A stretch of DNA of 64,000 nt from Debaryomyces hansenii CBS767. Taxonomy: Eukaryota; Ascomycota; Pichiomycetes; Serinales; Debaryomycetaceae. A program made the translations under genes and the position numbers. The stretch covers positions 124,001-188,000 of the forward strand of contig NC_006047.2 in the NCBI RefSeq assembly GCF_000006445.2, written 5' to 3'. Below, piece after piece: positions 1-9,864 of this stretch. The notes under the pieces were generated by a model. The model made no database searches, was not told the origin of the DNA, and was given only the letters and a program-made list of their open reading frames with translations. Numbering within the stretch: the first letter of the stretch is position 1; the number at the start of each line of letters is the position of its first letter.

Positions 1-964
1 GGTTTATATTGTTACTTTTCAAATAATTCGTAACCATATTTGATGTTGCTAATCTCAGATTATCAGATTGATCAACCATGAATTCAAATGTACCACCTTT
101 CGCATCACCGTTCAACAAAATAACTCTATTAGGCTTTGGTAAATGCGTTAAAGCATATGCCTTTGATTCCAACACTCTAATATCGTTATATGGACGATCA
201 TCGTGACTCGAATGTCCATGGATAAGGAATCCTGGCAACTGCTCTCTATGCTTAAAACCCAATTCTTTAACTTTTTCGTCAGTTAACTTCTCATTCTCCA
301 AGCAAAAGTAAGAAGTATCTGGGTTATTATTAGTACGATCCTTAATATATTGGCAAGTAATTCGCTCATTCATTGGTTTGTTTAATTCATCATTTAGTCT
401 TCTCAAATCCATCCAATCTGCCCAGCTAAACGGTAACGTGATAGGTTTGACTGTCTTAAAGTCAATTTTGCCATACGAATCCGTAGAGGCAGTGCCACTT
501 TGACTCAACGCCTGCTGCTTGATTTCATTAAGGTAAATGGATAACGTAAACCTTGGGTCATAGAATAGTTCGTTTTTGTTCTTCCATGAATTTTCGTCAT
601 CGTAAGTAGATAAAAATGGCTTGATAGAGACATCTAGCTCCGTTTCCGTTAACCCAGTCTGTGCCAACCAGAATCTATTCTTATCCTTTTCAATCTGTGC
701 AAATTTCTTCTTAATTTTTCTCTGTAATGTCATACCATTGCTGTCTTCAGCAAGGTTATTTATTGGCTGTTGTGGTTGATTAGAATCATCACCCGATGTA
801 TAAGACGAATATACTTTGCTAATATCTTCAATCTTGTATTCCGTAAAATTATATATGGAAAAATACGTTACGTGTATTAAAACTATTGCTGCAATCAAGA
901 ATTTCGCCCACTTGACAGTAGTCTTCGAAGTGATTATTCTCGGCAATGAATAGTTCACCATCAT
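1..964 (-). CDS. MNN4-type mannosylphosphate transfer protein, N-terminal part (runs off the window)
   Basis: About 321 codons are visible; the gene continues past the left edge. It opens with two adjacent in-frame ATGs (964-962 and 961-959). A short basic N-terminus is followed by one hydrophobic signal-anchor at about residues 19-38, the type II topology of Golgi glycosylation proteins. The lumenal part has the block 'LFYDPRFTLSIYLNEI', then 'LPFSWADWMDLRRLN', which parallels the 'YDFDPRLTWSVVLN...LPFSWYDWTTFHELN' region of S. cerevisiae Mnn4. A later stretch (ESKAYALTHLPKPNRVILL) also follows Mnn4 order. Mnn4-family proteins (LicD/fukutin-like) promote mannosylphosphate addition to N-glycans. 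The catalytic LicD part lies outside the window, so the enzyme activity is inferred. The family is expanded in CUG-clade yeasts, so the exact paralog is unknown. Confidence 0.75.
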   Translation of the reverse strand, partial: MMVNYSLPRIITSKTTVKWAKFLIAAIVLIHVTYFSIYNFTEYKIEDISKVYSSYTSGDDSNQPQQPINNLAEDSNGMTLQRKIKKKFAQIEKDKNRFWLAQTGLTETELDVSIKPFLSTYDDENSWKNKNELFYDPRFTLSIYLNEIKQQALSQSGTASTDSYGKIDFKTVKPITLPFSWADWMDLRRLNDELNKPMNERITCQYIKDRTNNNPDTSYFCLENEKLTDEKVKELGFKHREQLPGFLIHGHSSHDDRPYNDIRVLESKAYALTHLPKPNRVILLNGDAKGGTFEFMVDQSDNLRLATSNMVTNYLKSNNIN

Positions 965-1116
965 ATATTACCTGCCGATTTAACTAATATGTTAGATGGC
1001 TTAATTATTCAATTTCACTGAGCAATAACTTAGCCGTTAAACTAAATCAACTTAGCCCCGGTATGATTAAAATTTTCCGGGAGGGAAGAAAAAAAAAAGG
1101 AACAATACATGTTCGT

Positions 1117-1122
1117 CACGTG
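1117..1122. promoter_or_regulatory. CACGTG E-box upstream of the MNN4-like gene
   Basis: A palindromic CACGTG lies about 155 bases upstream of the MNN4-like start codon and just beyond the 3' end of the LEC1-like gene. In yeasts this hexamer is bound by Cbf1 and other bHLH factors. The match is exact, but function is inferred from motif and position only. Confidence 0.4.
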
Positions 1123-1225
1123 ACTACAATCTGTCACACGGGCGATTGCTGCATTCGTCTGTTTATGGAGGGATAGTGGAGCTTTAAACCATTAATAATA
1201 TGTATATTTTCTATATGTAATACGA

Positions 1226-4138
1226 CTACTGTATCTTTGTCAATAGATCATCTAAATGTGTACGTAGTAGATCGTCAAATTTATCTATTTCACTCGTGCC
1301 GAAAGCATCTAGTTCTTTTTCTAGCTTACTCAACTTCATATGAAGATCCTTATCAAGAGCACTATCCGCATTAGCCTCTGATTCTTTATGTAATAAGTTG
1401 AAATCATCAATATCGTCGTCGTTGATTCCGAAGTCACCGCCACTGATTTCGGGTAACATGCCATCATTCACGTAGTTCCATTGATTGTCTATCGCATCCT
1501 GGGTATTTACCACTTCATCTGACTGAGCCTTTTTATTCAAATAATGTTTAAGAATTGCTCTTTTCTGAAGGGTTTTACTAATTTTTTGGTTTAGTTGCTG
1601 AAACAATATATTCTGGTCGACGTCTTGTGGCATGGCTGCTTTGAGGTCGATCGTGACCTTCTGTGGGTCAGTGAACTTGATTCTTAACATGAATAGGAAT
1701 TTTTCAATCCATTTTATAATGTTCAAGAATAGCTTCTCGTCGTCCTTGACGTACAAATTGTGAATGAAGCCCCACAATACGTTTTCGTGTCTGTCAAACA
1801 CGGCTCTTGATCTTTCAAATATTTCAAACGGGCTCATGTAATACATATCTCCTTCACTTAATTGAGTTAACTCGTTTAGTAAATCATCCATAAATCTTTG
1901 AAAGTCTTTGAAAACGAGGTGTATGTCACATTTGGCAAATACGCGCATCAATGGCTGATAGAAAATTGTCAAGAACTTCTTGATTAATTTAGTTAGCTCT
2001 GGTTCTTGCCACAATTGCTTCATAAGATCTTTATCCTTCTTCCGAAGCAAAATTAGCCAGTATTGCTTTAAATTGAAATACAATTCAGATTCGGACAATT
2101 TTTCTTTGTCATCAATCTCTTCGTAAGACTCATACGACCTCGCAATATCATTATAAGTATTTTGATCTTGCGCATTCAAAACAGGCTCAAGGCTGTCTGT
2201 TGATAATAATGTAAGCAATAAGTCTTTCCCCGAATCCCTGGAGTCTTCTTTTATCTCCTCTACTACGGAATCATCAACTATATTAACATAATTTTCAATT
2301 CTCTGTAAAAATGGTTCATATTTCATGTTGCCTGATAACTTTTCTTCTTTCAAATTTTTCAATTCTTTCTTGAAATCATTTAGGTCTTCGTCTAAAAGCA
2401 TTATAAACATCAAAGACAATAAATTCCTTGCCTTTGTTGATTTAGACGCATCTGATAATTCTTTCGAGCCTGAAAATCCAAACAGGGGTAACGAGAAGGA
2501 CGGAAAATTTGCTAATAATAAATCAATAATTCTCGATACCATTTTCATTGGATTGGTGAACTTTAATATGCCGTATACTATATTATATGGAAAAAGTGCA
2601 TGAAACTTTCTACATTTCAGCAACCACTCACTCGAATTATCTACACTTAAAAACACTTGGTACAATGTTGCAGCAACTTCTAGCTTTGACCATTCCACGA
2701 ATGTTTTTAATAAAGGTGACAAATTCTCCACTTTCGGCGATTTTCCAATTTCTTCAAATATCTCTGTTAATGCTTCCGGGTTCATTATCAATTTCTGTTT
2801 AAATTCGTCAAAATTTTTTCCCAACTCTAAAATGGCATTGGCTGTTTGTTTCTGGAATTCGAACTGGGTTTCGGCTTTAGCCTTTTCATGCTGTAATCTA
2901 TTTTCGTAATCCTGGACTTCAGTAGGAGATAATTTTCCATATTGCAAATGTGGATTAAATACAAAATGATGGAATACATCGGAATGAATAATTTCATTGT
3001 GTTTAATAAGGTTGTTTAGATAGCCTCTTAAAGCTAATCTAAGCTTTTCCCTAGCCAAGCTTTGGGGTTCAGGTGTAGCAGACGTCGAGTTCAGAGAAGA
3101 TGCCGTCTTAAAAGACAGATCGTCATGATTATCATTTTCAAGCGTATCAAAGGAATCGCTACGGGGTAACGATTGCGATGATTCAAAATCTCTCTTCTTT
3201 AATACTCCATCATCACGTTTTAACTTCTGTGGTAGTTTTGGCACGTCGGTAGACATCAACCCCGGGTACTTCTTCTTGAGGTCGTGTTCAAGCTTTTTGA
3301 AATCGTGGTATGGTCTTGGTATAAAATATGAAGTATAATGGTATGTACCTTCTTTATCTGTTTCTCTTTTAGTAAACTGAATAACAAATTCATAGTTATG
3401 TCTTACAGGATTACTATTATACGGTGACAATCTAGAAACTTCTTTGAATATGTTCCATCTCGATGCGCCAGCGGAATCGGAGCCGGACCCATTCTGTTCC
3501 TTAATGTGTTTGACTGCAACTATATTCAAATTCAAATCGTTCGTAAATTTCATCTTTTCATACTCATCCAAACCACCAAAGTCTTCCAAGGACACACCAT
3601 TTTCTAGAGAACTTGGCTTCTTTCGTATTTTATCCAACGCCCCCGTTTCCGAAGGCTTTAGATGCTCATTATGTAAATATTCCAAGTCCTGTCGGGTGAT
3701 AAGCATAGAATTGAAAAACAAGAGTAGACTCGACAACATCTTCTTATTAATCTGTCTTCTTTTGGTCGTATTATCCTGTCTCTCTTGGGAATCGGAAATA
3801 TCCTTCAGATTGAAACTTTCGAGGAATTCTTGCACCGTATCTTGCCAAAACGACAATTGGTCCTCAGCCTTATTACTGACAATAAACGGGAATGTACCAA
3901 TAAAACTGTTGAAAAAAAATCTTAGCAAAGGAAATTGGTACTCTTCCATTTGGTCTGGTGTATACTTAAACGGTGGTCCGAATAATTGGCAACAATTCGG
4001 TTGTGATAGCAAGTGGAGTTCATGGGTCAACCGGTTCTCTAATAAATACTTCTTCAAGAAGTGCTCCTGAGTGGGATTCAATTCATTGATAATATCATTA
4101 TTCATTTCAATGACTATTTCAGGAGTAGTATTAGCCAT
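1226..4138 (-). CDS. LEC1: PX-domain lipid-binding protein, LEC1 (YPR097W) family
   Basis: 970 residues with an ATG start. The N-terminal ~30-170 region matches the PX-associated domain that precedes the PX fold in this fungal family. A serine/lysine linker follows, then a PX domain at about 245-400, with 'YTSYFIPRPYHDFKKLEHDLKKKYP' order (shown across about 269-291) and the proline-rich 'LPQKL' loop. The rest is a long helical region (about 430-800) of the DUF3818 type and an acidic C-terminus. The S. cerevisiae counterpart, Lec1, affects ergosterol distribution between plasma membrane and lipid droplets. PX domains bind phosphoinositides; the lipid specificity cannot be read here. The tail-to-head spacing to the MNN4-like gene is about 260 bases. 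Identification is by architecture, so the symbol is likely but not proven. Confidence 0.75.
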   Translation of the reverse strand: MANTTPEIVIEMNNDIINELNPTQEHFLKKYLLENRLTHELHLLSQPNCCQLFGPPFKYTPDQMEEYQFPLLRFFFNSFIGTFPFIVSNKAEDQLSFWQDTVQEFLESFNLKDISDSQERQDNTTKRRQINKKMLSSLLLFFNSMLITRQDLEYLHNEHLKPSETGALDKIRKKPSSLENGVSLEDFGGLDEYEKMKFTNDLNLNIVAVKHIKEQNGSGSDSAGASRWNIFKEVSRLSPYNSNPVRHNYEFVIQFTKRETDKEGTYHYTSYFIPRPYHDFKKLEHDLKKKYPGLMSTDVPKLPQKLKRDDGVLKKRDFESSQSLPRSDSFDTLENDNHDDLSFKTASSLNSTSATPEPQSLAREKLRLALRGYLNNLIKHNEIIHSDVFHHFVFNPHLQYGKLSPTEVQDYENRLQHEKAKAETQFEFQKQTANAILELGKNFDEFKQKLIMNPEALTEIFEEIGKSPKVENLSPLLKTFVEWSKLEVAATLYQVFLSVDNSSEWLLKCRKFHALFPYNIVYGILKFTNPMKMVSRIIDLLLANFPSFSLPLFGFSGSKELSDASKSTKARNLLSLMFIMLLDEDLNDFKKELKNLKEEKLSGNMKYEPFLQRIENYVNIVDDSVVEEIKEDSRDSGKDLLLTLLSTDSLEPVLNAQDQNTYNDIARSYESYEEIDDKEKLSESELYFNLKQYWLILLRKKDKDLMKQLWQEPELTKLIKKFLTIFYQPLMRVFAKCDIHLVFKDFQRFMDDLLNELTQLSEGDMYYMSPFEIFERSRAVFDRHENVLWGFIHNLYVKDDEKLFLNIIKWIEKFLFMLRIKFTDPQKVTIDLKAAMPQDVDQNILFQQLNQKISKTLQKRAILKHYLNKKAQSDEVVNTQDAIDNQWNYVNDGMLPEISGGDFGINDDDIDDFNLLHKESEANADSALDKDLHMKLSKLEKELDAFGTSEIDKFDDLLRTHLDDLLTKIQ

Positions 4139-4376
4139 TCTCTCCTTTGCTATAAAATATATTTGCTTATCGTTTAGCCCATACTATAATTAATCTGTAC
4201 CACAGTCCGTGTCTGCAGGTTATACTGGAGACATCGCCGACATTTTTTTTTTGGTGATGGGCCTAAATTTTTTTTTTTCTCAGATGCCTCTTCTTTATCA
4301 TTGTAAACTTTTTTATAAATTGTTTTTCATCTACTAGGAGTAACAATTTAGTATATAACAAGCATTTATATTTGCA

Positions 4377-6447
4377 ATGGGTACTCAAAAGAAAGAAAAG
4401 TCGAGAAGAGTGAGGCAAAATGATGTGAGGGATGGTAACCTTCGTGTCAAAGGTGAAAATTTTTATAGAGATAGTAAGAAGGTTAAACATTTGCAAATGT
4501 ATAAAACTGGTAGAGCGGTTCGTAATGCTAAGGGAGAAATAATACAGGCTGCTGCTTTACAAAGTACGGACTTGCCTACAGCTCGTGTTGATCCAAATAG
4601 AAAGTGGTTTGGTAACACCCGTGTTATTGCACAAGATGCGTTGAGTCATTTCAGAGAAGCTATGGGGGATAAGAAGAACGATTCATACCAAGTTTTATTA
4701 AGAAGAAATAAATTGCCTATGTCATTGCTTGACGAAAAAGATCAAACTGAATCTCCTACTCTGAAAATTTTAGAGACCGAGACGTACGAACAGGTTTTTG
4801 GTCCAAAACAACAGCGTAAGAAGCCAAGATATTTGGCGGTGTCTAATTTAGAAGAATTAGCACAATTAACAGAAGAAGATTCTAAAACCTACGAAGAAAA
4901 GCAAGAATTAGATTCTACGCTAGGCTTGATGGGTGGTTCGATTTTGGACAAGGATGACTTCACCCAAGAGGCTAAGGAAGCCATTTTCCACAAGGGTCAA
5001 TCTAAAAGAATCTGGAATGAATTATATAAGGTTATTGATTCTTCGGACGTGGTTATTCATGTATTGGATGCTAGGGATCCATTAGGAACCCGATGCCAAT
5101 CGGTTGAAAAGTATATCAGGGAAGAATGTTCTCACAAACATTTAGTCTATGTTTTAAACAAGTGTGACTTGGTACCAACATGGGTAGCAGTACGTATAAG
5201 ATTACTTTGTCATTTTATTATGTTGTGTGGATTTTTTTCATTTTCCAATTAATTTTTTTCTTTTTTTGTTTTACACCAAAGTCTTTTGTCAGGGTGATAC
5301 TTCTATTGATATTTATATCAATGATATCCAGAATATTGCCTGTTACGCCTTTGGAATAATAATACTACCCGCCCATGATCCTAATTCTTGTTTCAAGAAT
5401 TGGTACTGGAATCGTTTTGGTTCTGGTTTCGTTCATACTTTGTTGATAGTTTTTATCGACGTCTTTAGGGTAGTATCGGGATCTTCTTGAGTTGAAACTA
5501 TTCTTGTTAAAGCTTTGCTTTGACTTCTGGTGAATTTTTTCGTAGTATAGAAACCGACATTTCTTCTTAAATTCTTATATTGAGCCCACATTTCCACAAC
5601 ATTATAAATGAAAATTTATTATCACCAACTCCAAATACTAACATTAATTTAGGCTGCATGGGTTAAGCATTTATCTAAGTCATATCCAACTTTGGCGTTC
5701 CATGCTTCCATTACTAATTCTTTTGGTAAGGGATCATTAATTCAATTATTGCGTCAGTTCTCGTCATTGCATTCAGATCGTAAACAGGTATCGGTTGGTT
5801 TCATTGGATATCCAAACACCGGTAAATCATCGATTATCAACACTTTACGTAGAAAGAAGGTTTGTACTGTCGCACCAATACCCGGTGAAACAAAGGTTTG
5901 GCAATATATTACTTTGATGAAGAAGATATTTTTAATCGATTGTCCAGGTATTGTTCCTCCATCCCTGAAAGATACCGAATCTGATATCTTATTTAGAGGT
6001 GTTGTCAGAGTCGAGCATGTTTCGAATCCTGAGCAATATATTCCAGACATGTTGACTAAGTGTGAACGTAAGCACTTAGAGAGGACGTATGAAATTAAGG
6101 GATGGGCTAATTTTGAAGAAAATCCAGAATTGTTAGAAACCGCTAGTACTCAATTCATAGAATTGATTGCAAGAAAAGGTGGTAGATTATTGAAGGGTGG
6201 TGAGCCAGACGAAAGTGGTGTTTCGAAACAAGTGTTAAATGATTTCAACAGAGGTAAGATTCCTTGGTTTGTACCTCCTCCAAAAGACGAAGAAGAGAAA
6301 AGCGGTGAAGATAAAAAGGCATCGTATAAGAGAAAAAGGGCTGAAAGAGAAGAGAAGAAAGAAGCCAAGAAGCATAAAGCCGAAGCAACCGATGCAACCG
6401 ATGCAACCGCGACCGATGATGGTCAATGGGAAGGAATTAAAGATTAA
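4377..6447 (+). CDS. NOG2: Nucleolar GTPase Nog2 (60S pre-ribosome maturation), spliced
   Basis: Two exons, 4377-5189 and 5653-6447, give 535 residues. The split is fixed by exon 1 ending at ...TWVA and exon 2 opening AAWVKHLSK, which together rebuild the conserved [12 protein letters not shown]. It is a circularly permuted GTPase: G4 NKCD at 261-264, then G1 GYPNTGKSS at 323-331, and G3 DCPG at 367-370. An NGP1-type N-terminal domain occupies about 1-200 and a Lys/Glu-rich tail ends the protein. Nog2 binds late nuclear 60S particles and acts as a checkpoint before export. Residue 376 is a CTG codon where relatives have Ser, which supports the CUG-Ser code. The intron hosts an H/ACA snoRNA, as in S. 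cerevisiae NOG2. Confidence 0.95.
5190..5652 (+). other. Spliceosomal intron of NOG2
   Basis: The 463-base intron begins GTACGTA and ends TTTAG. A perfect branch-point box TACTAAC lies at 5636-5642, ten bases before the 3' splice site. It falls between codons (phase 0), and joining the flanks restores a conserved protein block. It is the only intron I could support in the window, and it is long because it contains an RNA gene. Confidence 0.93.
5273..5562 (+). ncRNA. snR191: H/ACA snoRNA in NOG2 intron, snR191-like
   Basis: Hairpin 1 pairs CCAAAG (5276-5281) with CTTTGG (5349-5354). Its inner pocket has GTCA (5288-5291) and GTTAC (5342-5346) flanking an upper stem; H-box-like ATAATA (5356-5361) follows the pocket by 14 bases. 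A second hairpin has an exact 9-bp stem, 5362-5370 with 5468-5476. A third pocket has GAGT (5489-5492) and TAGT (5543-5546), with ACA at 5557-5559 exactly 14 bases on and three bases before the proposed 3' end. The pocket bases fit 25S rRNA around the positions modified by S. cerevisiae snR191 (Psi2258 and Psi2260), also encoded in the NOG2 intron. The complementarity is short (4+5 and 4+4 bases), and the ends are estimates. Confidence 0.75.
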
Positions 6448-6606
6448 CGTGTGAACATTTTATAGAACATAATATGTACAGTAGGGTATTTAATTTAATT
6501 TAGTTCGATAGTGTATTAATGCTTCCTCTAGCGATACTTAAGTAAAAACACAAGAAATGAAAATAATACAAGGAATTTATTAATTCTACTAAATATAAAT
6601 GTATCA

Positions 6607-8109
6607 TTAGAGTGGTCTACCGAAGTGAACCACACCACTCTTAGCTGAAGTGCCTGGCGTAGAAGGGGTAGTATTCGAGACTGAACCATTTTGTTGTGTC
6701 ATTTCACTCGTTGAGCTTCCATAGACACTACCAAGTCCCCAAATTACACCCTTAAATTTCTCTAAAATGCTATTATCATACCCTGCTTGTCTCAATAATT
6801 CTTTGAAACATTCCATGGATAAATAAGCATGTAACGTAGATGTCATTTGTTGGTGTTGCTGGCCAGGGAAATGTGAATTTGAAGATGCAAAGTATTGACG
6901 AATTACCGGAGAAATTGGTAATAAATGTAATTCTTCCGCCAAATATTCGATGGAAGGTTTATTGTTAGATATCATGTTCTTGGAACTGTCACTGTTGGAA
7001 CCACCGGTTGGCATTTCAACAGAATTACTGGGCCCATTATTAATAGAGTTTCCATTAGATTTGCTATTATTGGAATTACTATTGTTATTCGAGAAATTAT
7101 TCACTAATTGATTTCCAATTAACTTCAAATCATAAAAGTTTGGAAAATATTTGGAACACCACCAATAGAAATCCTTTTCGTCAAGTGGAAGGTTATCATT
7201 AATTAATAAGCTAATAAGAAAACCTAAGTCATAACCAGCGTGATAACTTATCCAATTAATAGACGTATCCAACAATAAACCACTCTCTGTAATTAATTCA
7301 GCAAAAGCAAAGTGTGGTATACCTTGTGTCATATGTAATTGAAAATTAATTTGAGAGGTTTGGGATAACATTGTTAAGTGTTCTTCATTGTACATTTCCT
7401 TCGTCAAATCGTATAAGAAGTTAAATTGCCAGATTATCGATGAACGGATTTCATTATTCTTGTTAACCTTTGTCACGCATAACGATAATTGAATCAAGTT
7501 TAACAAATCAGAATTTGATCTCAATGTCTGGAAATGGTAATCTGAAGACGATTTAAACGTACCAACTGGCCTTGCCACAATTCCCGGAATTTCTTGATGA
7601 ATGGCAATGTACACAGGAGACGACTTATTATCATTAACAAACGAACGTAAAGCATGAAATTCTTGCTCCAAATTATGCGACCATACTTCTTTGATTATTG
7701 GAACCTGTTGTTGCTGAACAGGATGATTATGTTGGCCTTGAAGTTGCTGTTGGAATATTTGTTGCTGGTGTTGTTGTAATTGTTGCTGTAATTGTATCTG
7801 CAACGCAGTGTTCACTGTTTGGTTCGATGATGTTCCTGCCCCAGCGTTTACACTACCACCAGATTGATTTGACGCATTTATTGCCGACAATAATGGGTTT
7901 GTGCTAACTTGACTAGCATTAGGTGTCCCTAACTGCTGCTGTGGTTGTTGTTGTAAGTGATGATTTAGTAATTGCTGTCTTTGTTGTTGCAACTGTTGTT
8001 GCTGTTGTAATTGCAATTGCGATATTTGTGGCGATTGAACACTAGCGTTCATAGGTTGCTGTGACTGTTGTTGTTGCTGTAAGTATTGAAGATGGGGATT
8101 GATATTCAT
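6607..8109 (-). CDS. POP2: CCR4-NOT subunit Pop2/Caf1 (DEDD-type deadenylase fold)
   Basis: 500 residues. The first ~140 are a glutamine-rich region with interrupted Q runs; the RNase D-like fold starts near 'EVWSHNLEQEFHALR' (141-155). Family signatures include 'GIVARPVGTF' (176-185), 'WQFNF' (227-231) and 'SYHAGYDLGFL' (288-298). An Asn/Ser-rich insert (about 338-383) interrupts the domain. Pop2 removes poly(A) tails with Ccr4 and tethers Ccr4 to the Not1 scaffold, whose gene is also in this window. Catalytic positions look altered: His171 in place of the first Asp, Glu173 kept, Asp294 kept, and Ser424 where HQxGSD normally gives Asp. S. cerevisiae Pop2 is also divergent (Ser/Glu/Asp/Gln), so the protein may act mainly as an adaptor. 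Confidence 0.92.
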   Translation of the reverse strand: MNINPHLQYLQQQQQSQQPMNASVQSPQISQLQLQQQQQLQQQRQQLLNHHLQQQPQQQLGTPNASQVSTNPLLSAINASNQSGGSVNAGAGTSSNQTVNTALQIQLQQQLQQHQQQIFQQQLQGQHNHPVQQQQVPIIKEVWSHNLEQEFHALRSFVNDNKSSPVYIAIHQEIPGIVARPVGTFKSSSDYHFQTLRSNSDLLNLIQLSLCVTKVNKNNEIRSSIIWQFNFLYDLTKEMYNEEHLTMLSQTSQINFQLHMTQGIPHFAFAELITESGLLLDTSINWISYHAGYDLGFLISLLINDNLPLDEKDFYWWCSKYFPNFYDLKLIGNQLVNNFSNNNSNSNNSKSNGNSINNGPSNSVEMPTGGSNSDSSKNMISNNKPSIEYLAEELHLLPISPVIRQYFASSNSHFPGQQHQQMTSTLHAYLSMECFKELLRQAGYDNSILEKFKGVIWGLGSVYGSSTSEMTQQNGSVSNTTPSTPGTSAKSGVVHFGRPL

Positions 8110-8414
8110 TTTTTGATACTTTACTGCTTATTACCAACTGATATATTTATATCTCTATTTTCTGAAATTAATCTTTCGGAATTGACGATAAATAAGTCTC
8201 AATTTATCTCCAACTAAATCCAATACACTAGGTTTGTTTCACAATATAATACACGGCTAACAGCTAAATTGATTTACCTTATTTCTAGAATTATTTGAAG
8301 GATAAGAAGAACGTTGGAAAAAAACTGAGCTCAGTGGCAATTTTGTGTAACTTTCATATTTACTCGAGTCCTATGAAGATGTAGATTCTATTATTACAAT
8401 TTAACTATATAGAC
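8110..8414. other. Intergenic: POP2 promoter and CDC50 3' flank
   Basis: About 305 AT-rich bases between two genes on the minus strand. I see no ORF with an ATG, no RNA gene and no motif I would defend. Confidence 0.6.
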
Positions 8415-9647
8415 TTATAGCTGCTCTCTGAAATTGGTTGGATTACCCAATCTTGGACCATCCCTAGGGGCTGCAGAATTATTTTGTAAAAAATTGTGAT
8501 CACCAATTCTTCTTGGTTTGATTAAATGTTGTAACAAAAATGCAATGCCCAATACTAAGCATATAACTGCCACAATAATATAAATTACACCCAAACTCAT
8601 ATTACGGCCACCAAATATAGAATTTGTAGTTATGACCATGGTCTTGGTACCACCAAATATAGATACCGGGTAATTCATTTCAATTGAAATCTCATAGGTA
8701 CCAGATGACAATGTTTCAGTTTCATTCTTTCCATATAACTTGTAGAAGGTTGCTAAGCCGGCCGTTCTCATCCAATTTTGGAGATGCTCCCATGTGGCTA
8801 AGTCTGGCAAATTATCCTGGGTGTAGCCATCTGGGTACATTTTGTACCAATTTGGAGGCGGTACGATGTCTTTCGGATCGTATTTTGTCTTTTTGTACTT
8901 ATGATTACGATCCGACGACCAAGAGATTTCTTCGTCTGTCAATTCATATGTTTCGTTATTACTCCCACTTCTAGCGTTCAAAAGCACAGGACTCGAAATC
9001 GTATCGTTGAAATAGGAATTTGAAATTAATCCACATGGGTAAACAATCTTATCATCTATGAATCTTAATGGCTTACAACCATCTGACAAATCACCTCTGG
9101 TGACAGCGATTCCTTTCAATTGCTCCAAATCGTACGATTCCACGTACTTACGGTGATTTTGAAAGAAATTCGTCAACTTGTAATACAAATAAACCGGTGG
9201 CTTTATATCTTTGGGTAAATTGAAACGAATGAGGCAAGTTTGTTTCAAATCATCAAATTTATCAGTTGAATTAACCACCTTCCATTGGAACTCGGGATCA
9301 TCGTTCTTCTTCTTGAAGTGATGGGAAGTGTACTTTCCTGGCACTGACTTAAAATCGTCTGAATGTAGCGAATTGCAATGACTATAATCAATAGACAACA
9401 CCTCAACGTTATACACCGTGTTAATAATAGCGATACCTAACGGTGCAAATATAACTGTTAGTATTAGTAGCAAGGGTATTACTGATTTTGGAGTAAGTAA
9501 TGGTTGCCAGGCTTTAAGTCTTTGTTGTCTAAATGCAGTATTTGGTGGTTTACGGGACTTATGTATACTGGATACATTGTTATTATTGAGTTCATCATTA
9601 TCATCATCATCTGAATCAGAAGTCCTTCGGTTACGCAAGAAATTCAT
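8415..9647 (-). CDS. CDC50: Cdc50-family beta subunit of a P4-ATPase lipid flippase
   Basis: 410 residues with two membrane spans, about 56-78 and 350-376, and a large lumenal loop with several N-glycosylation sequons. An acidic cytosolic N-terminus precedes 'NTAFRQQRLKAWQPLLTPKS', a family signature. The lumenal part has 'PCGLISNSYFNDT' and 'PPPNWYKMYPDGYTQDNLPD'. 'WMRTAGLATFYKLYG' and 'NYPVSIFGGTKTMVITTNS' match Cdc50 more closely than its paralog Lem3, as does the C-terminal 'PRRIGDHNFL'. Cdc50 partners Drs2-type flippases, which keep phosphatidylserine on the cytosolic leaflet of Golgi and endosomal membranes. The flippase gene itself is not in the window. Confidence 0.88.
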   Translation of the reverse strand: MNFLRNRRTSDSDDDDNDELNNNNVSSIHKSRKPPNTAFRQQRLKAWQPLLTPKSVIPLLLILTVIFAPLGIAIINTVYNVEVLSIDYSHCNSLHSDDFKSVPGKYTSHHFKKKNDDPEFQWKVVNSTDKFDDLKQTCLIRFNLPKDIKPPVYLYYKLTNFFQNHRKYVESYDLEQLKGIAVTRGDLSDGCKPLRFIDDKIVYPCGLISNSYFNDTISSPVLLNARSGSNNETYELTDEEISWSSDRNHKYKKTKYDPKDIVPPPNWYKMYPDGYTQDNLPDLATWEHLQNWMRTAGLATFYKLYGKNETETLSSGTYEISIEMNYPVSIFGGTKTMVITTNSIFGGRNMSLGVIYIIVAVICLVLGIAFLLQHLIKPRRIGDHNFLQNNSAAPRDGPRLGNPTNFREQL

Positions 9648-9864
9648 TACTATACAATCAGTTGATCTATAGTTTCCCGCCGATCTAATATAAATATCTA
9701 AATTATATCATTTAATCTAAGGCTGTGAATTGTGAGTACAGTAACGACGAGTCGTGTAAAGGTCCTAATATGAAATTTTTCCTTTTCTATAAGGTTGGAT
9801 ATAACTCTATATACTAAATATATGCTTTAAAATTAACAATCACTACTTAAATGACTAATATGAG

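Noticed and set aside
3444..4070. 208-codon plus-strand frame
   Set aside because: Antisense shadow of the LEC1-like gene; no domain seen.
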